From positions 124,001 through 188,000 of the forward strand of contig QFMX01000008.1 in NCBI GenBank assembly GCA_003240625.1: 64,000 nucleotides of DNA, written 5' to 3'. Origin of the DNA: Sphingomonas taxi. GTDB lineage: Bacteria; Pseudomonadota; Alphaproteobacteria; Sphingomonadales; Sphingomonadaceae. Below the pieces are notes generated by a model. That model searched no databases. It was not told the DNA's origin and saw only the letters and a program-made list of their open reading frames with translations. Position numbers and translations under genes: made by a program. This document shows, piece after piece, positions 59,579-64,000 of the stretch (the first letter of the stretch is position 1; each line of letters starts with the position of its first letter).

Positions 59579-62548
59579 ATGACCGATACTCCTGCGCCCG
59601 CCCGCGATTACCGCGATACCGTCTTCCTGCCGAAGACCGACTTCCCGATGAAGGCGGGCCTCGCCGCCAAGGAGCCGGCGATCCTCGAGCGCTGGGCCAA
59701 GCTCGGCATCTACGACCGGTTGCGCGAACAGCGGCTCGGGCGCGAGCGCTTCATCCTGCACGACGGCCCGCCCTACGCGAACGGCGACATCCACATGGGC
59801 CACGCGATGAACAAGGTCCTGAAGGACATCATCGTCCGCTCGCAGTCGCTGATGGGCAAGGACGCGCCCTACGTCCCCGGCTGGGACTGCCACGGCCTGC
59901 CGATCGAGTGGAAGGTCGAGGAAGCGTATCGCGCGAAGAAGCTGAACAAGGACGACGTCCCGGTCGACCAGTTCCGCGCCGAATGCCGCGCCTATGCCGA
60001 GAAATGGGTCGAGGTGCAGAAGGCAGAGTTCGAACGGCTCGGCGTGATGGGCGACTGGGCCGATCCGTACCTGACGATGAAATACGACGCCGAGGCGACG
60101 ATCGTCGGCGAGCTGCTCAAGTTCGCCGAGAGCGGCCAGCTGTACCGCGGCGCCAAGCCGGTGATGTGGTCGCCGGTCGAGAAGACCGCACTCGCCGAGG
60201 CCGAGGTCGAGTATGAGGACATCGTTTCCACGCAGATCGACGTCGCGTTCGAGATCGTGGACGCGCCGAACGCGCCCGAACTGGTCGGCGCGTATGCGGT
60301 GATCTGGACGACGACGCCGTGGACGATCCCGGTGAACCAGGCGCTGAGCTATGGGCCTGAGATCGAGTATGTCGTGGGCCGTTTTCGGTCAGAGGCAGCG
60401 CCCGCCGATATGCGTCAGCCGATGCGGGACGTAAGTCGGTCGGATAGCCTGCGCTATAGCCGCATCTTGATCGCGCGCAGTCTGATAGAAACGTTCACTG
60501 CCCGAGCGTTCGATATCAAACATTCCCAGGACACGGTTGTTGCGACCCACTTCGAGGAAGAGTGGTCTGGCAAAGGGTCTGATCTCGAAGGCGCAACCGC
60601 GCGGCACCCGATGCACGCGCTCGGCGGGTTCTTCGCGAAGCCGCGGCCGTTCCTCCCCGGCGACTTCGTCACGACCGACGCGGGCACGGGGCTAGTCCAC
60701 ATGGCGCCGGATCACGGCGAGGACGATTTCGAACTCTGCAAGCAATACGGCCTCGACCCGGTCTTCGCGGTCGACGGCGCGGGGATGTACCGCGCCGACT
60801 GGGCATGGCGCGGCGGTGAGGGCAGCGTCATCAACAAGAAGTTCGTGAGCGCGGACGGCCCGATCTGTTCGGACCTGCGCGAGGTTGGCGCGCTCCTCGC
60901 GGCGAGCGACGACTTCAAGCACAGCTATCCGCATTCCTGGCGCTCGAAGGCGAAAGTGATCTTCCGCGCGACCCCGCAATGGTTCATCCCGATGGATGCG
61001 TCCACGCCTCCCTCTCCCCTGCGGGGAGAGGGTCGGGGTGAGGGGCAGCCCAGCAATGCTGCGCCCGGAACAGCCCCTCACCCCAGCCCTCTCCCCGCAG
61101 GGGAGAGGGGGCCAGGCAACGGCGCGACTCTCCGCGAGATCGCGCTCGACGCGATCGCCGCCACCACCTGGATCCCCGCGCGCGCGGAAAACCGGATCAC
61201 GTCGATGGTGCAGGGCCGCCCCGACTGGGTCATCTCACGCCAGCGCGCCTGGGGCGTCCCGATCGCGCTGTTCGTCGACCGCGCCACCGGCCAGTACCTC
61301 AACGACCCTGCCGTCAACGCGCGCATCGTCGAAGCTTTCCGCGAGAACGGCGCGGATGCGTGGTACGCGGACGGCCACCAGGCGCTGCTCGGCCCCGACT
61401 ACGACCTCGCCGACTATGAGGTCGTGAAGGACATCCTCGACGTCTGGTTCGACTCCGGCTGCACGCACGTCTTCACCGTCGAGGCGCGCTACGGCGAAGG
61501 CACGCGTGCGAATCTGTACCTCGAAGGCTCGGACCAGCATCGCGGCTGGTTCCAGTCGTCGCTGCTCGAAAGCTGCGGCACCCGCGGTCGCGCGCCCTAC
61601 GACGCGGTCCTCACGCACGGCTTCGCGCTCGACGGCCAGGGGCGGAAGATGTCGAAGTCGCTCGGCAACGTCGTCGATCCGCTCAAGATCATCGGCGAGT
61701 CCGGCGCCGACATCCTGCGCATGTGGGTCGCCTCGACCGACTATTTCGACGACGTGAAGATCGGCAAGGAGGTGCTCGCCACCGCCTCCGACTCGTATCG
61801 GAAACTGCGCAACACGTTCCGCTACATGCTCGGCGCGCTCGAAGGCTTCGACGACTCCGAGCGCGTCGCGGTATCCGACATGCCCGAGCTGGAGCGCTAC
61901 GTGCTCCACCGCTTGCGGATGATCGACACCGAACTGCGCCAGGCGGCCGAAGCGTATGAGTTCAACCGCTACACGCGCCTGCTGACCGACTTCGCGAACG
62001 AGGACCTGTCCGCGTTCTTCTTCGATATCCGCAAGGACTCGCTCTATTGCGACGCCCCGAGCGACATCAAGCGTCGGTCGTACCGCACGGTGCTGGACGT
62101 GCTGTTCCACGCGCTCGTCCGCTACGCCGCGCCGGTGTTGTGCTTCACTGCCGAGGAAGTGTGGCAGTCGCGCTTCCCGAGCGACGACAGCTCGGTGCAT
62201 TATCTCGAATGGCCGTCGCTGCCATCGCTCGACGCCGACGACGTGGTGGGCAGCAAATGGCATGAGATCCGCCAGTTGCGCGTGGCCGTCACCGAAGCGA
62301 TCGAGCCGCTTCGCCGTGAGAAGACCGTGCGCTCCAGCCTCGAAGCCGAGATCACCGTCCCCGCGATGCCGCTCGACGCCGACGCGCTGGCCGAAGCCTT
62401 CATCGTCGCCAAGGTCACGCCGGGCGACGCGGTTACCGTGACGCGCACCGACTTCCACAAATGCGGCCGTTGCTGGCGTCATCTCCCCGAGGTGACGGTC
62501 GACGGCGATCTCTGCGATCGGTGCGAGAAGGTCGTGGCGCATGCGTAA
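59579..62548 (+). CDS. ileS: Isoleucyl-tRNA synthetase, with palindrome insert
   Basis: A class I synthetase with the HIGH-type motif GPPYANGDIHMGHA, GWDCHGLPIEWKVE, an editing domain, the KMSKS motif in GRKMSKSLGNVVDP and a C-terminal zinc ribbon (CGRCWRHL, CDRCEKV). The 989-residue protein carries about 35 extra residues (near 477-512) from an in-frame family H palindromic element at 61009-61112, between WFIPMD and LREIALDAI, a loop of the catalytic core. Codon use in the editing domain (60376-60600) is markedly less GC-rich than the rest. Overlaps lspA by eight bases. Confidence 0.93.
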   Translation: MTDTPAPARDYRDTVFLPKTDFPMKAGLAAKEPAILERWAKLGIYDRLREQRLGRERFILHDGPPYANGDIHMGHAMNKVLKDIIVRSQSLMGKDAPYVPGWDCHGLPIEWKVEEAYRAKKLNKDDVPVDQFRAECRAYAEKWVEVQKAEFERLGVMGDWADPYLTMKYDAEATIVGELLKFAESGQLYRGAKPVMWSPVEKTALAEAEVEYEDIVSTQIDVAFEIVDAPNAPELVGAYAVIWTTTPWTIPVNQALSYGPEIEYVVGRFRSEAAPADMRQPMRDVSRSDSLRYSRILIARSLIETFTARAFDIKHSQDTVVATHFEEEWSGKGSDLEGATARHPMHALGGFFAKPRPFLPGDFVTTDAGTGLVHMAPDHGEDDFELCKQYGLDPVFAVDGAGMYRADWAWRGGEGSVINKKFVSADGPICSDLREVGALLAASDDFKHSYPHSWRSKAKVIFRATPQWFIPMDASTPPSPLRGEGRGEGQPSNAAPGTAPHPSPLPAGERGPGNGATLREIALDAIAATTWIPARAENRITSMVQGRPDWVISRQRAWGVPIALFVDRATGQYLNDPAVNARIVEAFRENGADAWYADGHQALLGPDYDLADYEVVKDILDVWFDSGCTHVFTVEARYGEGTRANLYLEGSDQHRGWFQSSLLESCGTRGRAPYDAVLTHGFALDGQGRKMSKSLGNVVDPLKIIGESGADILRMWVASTDYFDDVKIGKEVLATASDSYRKLRNTFRYMLGALEGFDDSERVAVSDMPELERYVLHRLRMIDTELRQAAEAYEFNRYTRLLTDFANEDLSAFFFDIRKDSLYCDAPSDIKRRSYRTVLDVLFHALVRYAAPVLCFTAEEVWQSRFPSDDSSVHYLEWPSLPSLDADDVVGSKWHEIRQLRVAVTEAIEPLRREKTVRSSLEAEITVPAMPLDADALAEAFIVAKVTPGDAVTVTRTDFHKCGRCWRHLPEVTVDGDLCDRCEKVVAHA
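61009..61112. repeat. Family H palindromic element inside ileS coding sequence
   Basis: CCCTCTCCCCTGCGGGGAGA plus GGTCGGGGTGAGGGGC, with the inverse GCCCCTCACCCCAGCCCTCTC and CCCGCAGGGGAGAGGG. No stop in the ileS frame; it is read as PPSPLRGEGRGEG...PSPLPAGERG. Confidence 0.85.
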
Positions 62549-63044
62549 CCTCCCGAAAGCCGGGTTCGGCGCGGCGATCGCGCTGTTCCTCGCCGACCAG
62601 ATCAGCAAATGGGCGGTGACCAAGCCGCTCGGGATCGACTCACTCGGCGATGCGCAGACCATCACATCGTTCTTCGACCTGCGCTTCGTACCCAACATCG
62701 GCATCTCGCTCGGACTGCTCCCTGCCGACGGACACCTCACCCGCTGGGCGTTGGTGCTGCTGACCGGCGCGATCGCGATCGGCGTCGCGGTGTGGATGAC
62801 GCGCGAGAAGAACCCGGCCGATCAGGTCGCGCTCGGCTTCGTGCTGGGCGGTGCGATAGGCAATATCCTCGACCGCATCCGGCTCGGTTACGTCGTCGAC
62901 TTCGCCGACCTGCATATCGGCGAGTGGCGTCCGTTTTTGGTCTTCAATGTCGCCGATGCAGCGATTACTGTCGGCGTGCTCGTCCTGCTTGTTCGGGCGC
63001 TCCTCGTGCGCGAGAAGCCCCCTGTGGAGAATTCCCATGCGTAA
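62541..63044 (+). CDS. lspA: Lipoprotein signal peptidase
   Basis: It cleaves prolipoprotein signal peptides at the lipobox. The 167-residue membrane protein has four hydrophobic segments and the catalytic Asp regions GAIGNILDRI and FNVADAAITVG. It starts inside ileS and its stop overlaps the next gene, in both cases through the same octamer ATGCGTAA. Confidence 0.95.
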   Translation: MRNLPKAGFGAAIALFLADQISKWAVTKPLGIDSLGDAQTITSFFDLRFVPNIGISLGLLPADGHLTRWALVLLTGAIAIGVAVWMTREKNPADQVALGFVLGGAIGNILDRIRLGYVVDFADLHIGEWRPFLVFNVADAAITVGVLVLLVRALLVREKPPVENSHA

Positions 63045-63450
63045 GTTCGTACCCCTGGCTGCCGGTCTGGCGAGCGTCGCCCTCCTTTCGGGGTGCGGGG
63101 CAGGCCGAAGCCTCGATCGTGCGCGCCCGGACGAGTTCGCGGTCGCGCGTCAGGCACCGCTGGTGATCCCGCCCGATTTCGCGCTGGTGCCGCCGCAGCC
63201 CGGCGCCGCCCGCCCGCAGGATACCGCGGCCAATGCGCAGACGCTCGATGCGCTGTTCGGCGGCACCGCGGCACGCAGTGCGGCCGAGACCGGCGTGATC
63301 AACGACGCGGGTGCGGATAGCGACGATCCCGGCATCCGCTCCAGCGTCGGCGATCCCGGCACGACGGTGGTCGACAAGGGCTCGACCACGCGGGACATCG
63401 TCGCGGCCCCGGAAGGCGACGGCCAGGACGCGCGCACGACCGCGAATTGA
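63037..63450 (+). CDS. DUF3035 lipoprotein (BamF-like)
   Basis: A 137-residue lipoprotein with lipobox LLSGC (Cys20). The DUF3035 segment is PDEFAVARQAPLVIPPDFAL; the rest is Ala/Asp/Gly-rich and probably disordered. In Caulobacter a DUF3035 protein (BamF) belongs to the outer membrane barrel assembly complex, so this may be an equivalent. It overlaps lspA, the enzyme that matures it, by eight bases. Confidence 0.85.
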   Translation: MRKFVPLAAGLASVALLSGCGAGRSLDRARPDEFAVARQAPLVIPPDFALVPPQPGAARPQDTAANAQTLDALFGGTAARSAAETGVINDAGADSDDPGIRSSVGDPGTTVVDKGSTTRDIVAAPEGDGQDARTTAN

Positions 63451-63470
63451 TCGGGGTTTTACCCGTGCAC

Positions 63471-63506
63471 GAAAAAGGGCTGCTCCTCGCGGGGCCGCCC
63501 TTTTTC
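63471..63506 (+). terminator. Rho-independent terminator after the DUF3035 gene
   Basis: GAAAAAGGGC...GCCCTTTTTC encloses a GC-rich inner stem (CTCC/GGGG). Ends the ribF-ileS-lspA group; bidirectional in form. Confidence 0.8.
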
Positions 63507-63538
63507 GTATCTGGCAGTCTCGTTCCGCTGCCCCACCG

Positions 63539-63623
63539 CGTCATCCTGACGAAAGTCAGGATCCAGAGCCATGGAGCGGGACGCTTGCGGCTCTGGATCC
63601 TGGGTCAAGCCCAGGATGACGGG
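63539..63623. repeat. Mosaic palindromic element (two different stems)
   Basis: The left half is GTCAT-CCTGAC-GAAA-GTCAGG-ATCCAGAG and the right is CTCTGGAT-CCTGGG-TCAAG-CCCAGG-ATGAC. The frame is shared with 47751 but the stem combination is reversed. Confidence 0.8.
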
Positions 63624-63676
63624 GTGAATGGGTCGATCGAAAAGTTGGGGACTCTAGAGGCCATTTTCGCCCCTCC

Positions 63677-63735
63677 TTGTTCTCCCGCGAAGGCTCGAGC
63701 CCAGCCTGTGTCCCCGCCTTTGCGGGGACACAAGC
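63677..63735. repeat. Composite palindromic element, family F, partly decayed
   Basis: TTGTTCTCCCGCGAAGGCTC on the left has lost pairing at its end; the right arm CCCCGCCTTTGCGGGGACAC still pairs. Lies between convergent genes in the 339-base gap. Confidence 0.7.
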
Positions 63736-63789
63736 TTGTGGGTCTGAGATGGGGCGCGGAACGCTCGCCGCGCCCTTCCCTCAGCCCCT

Positions 63790-64000
63790 TTAGAACGCCG
63801 CGGTCAGCGAGACGAGCACCTTGCCGTTGGCGATCGAGCCGTTGCCGTCCTGGCCGCGGCTGAAGCTTGGCTGGAGATAGGCCGATTCGCCCTTCGTGAT
63901 GTCGGTGTCGACATACGCCACGCCCAGCGTCAGCGGGGTGCTAGGGATCACGTAGTCGGCGCCGAACAGCCAGTCCCAATATTCGCCGGTCGGCGACACG
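63790..64000 (-). CDS. TorF-family putative porin, C-terminal fragment (cut by window edge)
   Basis: Only the last 70 residues are present. They contain WDWLFGADYVIPSTPLTLG, VAYVDTDITK and an ending GKVLVSLTAAF with a C-terminal Phe, as in outer-membrane beta-barrels of the TorF/Gcw_chp putative porin family. The gene continues beyond the right edge; the GTG near 63999 is not a true start. Confidence 0.75.
   Translation of the reverse strand, partial: VSPTGEYWDWLFGADYVIPSTPLTLGVAYVDTDITKGESAYLQPSFSRGQDGNGSIANGKVLVSLTAAF

Noticed and set aside
8281..63735. Palindromic elements as ordinary terminators
   Set aside because: Some may stop transcription, but they come as inverted pairs, lack T-runs and occur inside genes, so termination cannot be their general role.

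Overview
The window is chromosomal DNA from a high-GC alphaproteobacterium, most likely a Sphingomonas-type member of Sphingomonadales. The reasons are the gene set (HflK-HflC-DegP, a DUF6356 protein, a DUF3035 lipoprotein, an NDUFS4-type complex I protein), a permuted two-piece tmRNA gene with an ANDNEALA-type tag, and protein sequences of sphingomonad character. No prophage, insertion sequence, CRISPR array, tRNA or rRNA was seen.

Layout. 1-6.4 kb: a DUF853 ATPase cut by the left edge, a minus-strand hflK-hflC-degP membrane and periplasm quality-control group, and a divergent Mrp/ApbC Fe-S carrier. 6.5-8.2 kb: a CoA-binding protein and three tandem small proteins sharing a VCG motif. 8.7-12.9 kb: divergent hom (threonine/methionine synthesis) and glnD (nitrogen sensing). 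13-16 kb: an isolated TonB-dependent receptor. 16.4-19 kb: thrS-infC, where infC seems to start at ATA. 19.3-21.9 kb: divergent LD-carboxypeptidase and Mpl/MurC-like ligase (murein recycling). 22-29.7 kb: a membrane protein/HTH regulator pair with operator-like boxes, a hydrolase, a TPR protein, a gloA-gloB methylglyoxal pair, two paralogous small exported proteins, a crotonase, two hotdog thioesterases and a sugar-dehydrogenase lipoprotein.

29.9-42 kb is the rimP-nusA-ylxR-infB-rbfA-truB-rpsO-pnp transcription/translation cluster. Within it lie a tautomerase gene, an AbrB/PIN toxin-antitoxin pair and tdk. pnp carries a frameshifting deletion in its S1 domain. 42-47.8 kb: a response regulator, a membrane protein, ssrA (tmRNA, minus strand), an Rrf2 regulator, mscL, a lemA-TPM-TPM group and a Nudix hydrolase. 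47.8-57.8 kb: an NDUFS4-type protein, hrpB, a class A PBP, prfB, a methyltransferase lipoprotein, radC-like, thyA and a hemerythrin. 57.8-63.5 kb: folA, ribF, ileS, lspA and a DUF3035 lipoprotein. The right edge cuts a TorF-type porin.

The most striking feature is a dense population, about 28 copies in 64 kb, of composite palindromic elements of roughly 55-150 bp. Each is two REP-like hairpins in inverted orientation around a variable centre. They fill most intergenic gaps over 100 bp. Four also sit in frame inside housekeeping genes (ylxR, truB, hrpB, ileS), another forms the last codons and stop of ribF, and another supplies the likely ribosome binding site of rbfA. This resembles the protein-inserted palindromic elements of Rickettsia and is the main candidate for an undescribed system here. 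Gene-free stretches over 300 bases: 8245-8722, 19020-19346, 26376-26704, 50688-51209 and 63451-63789 hold mostly such elements; 15867-16400 holds a promoter region and one element; 43403-43933 holds ssrA.
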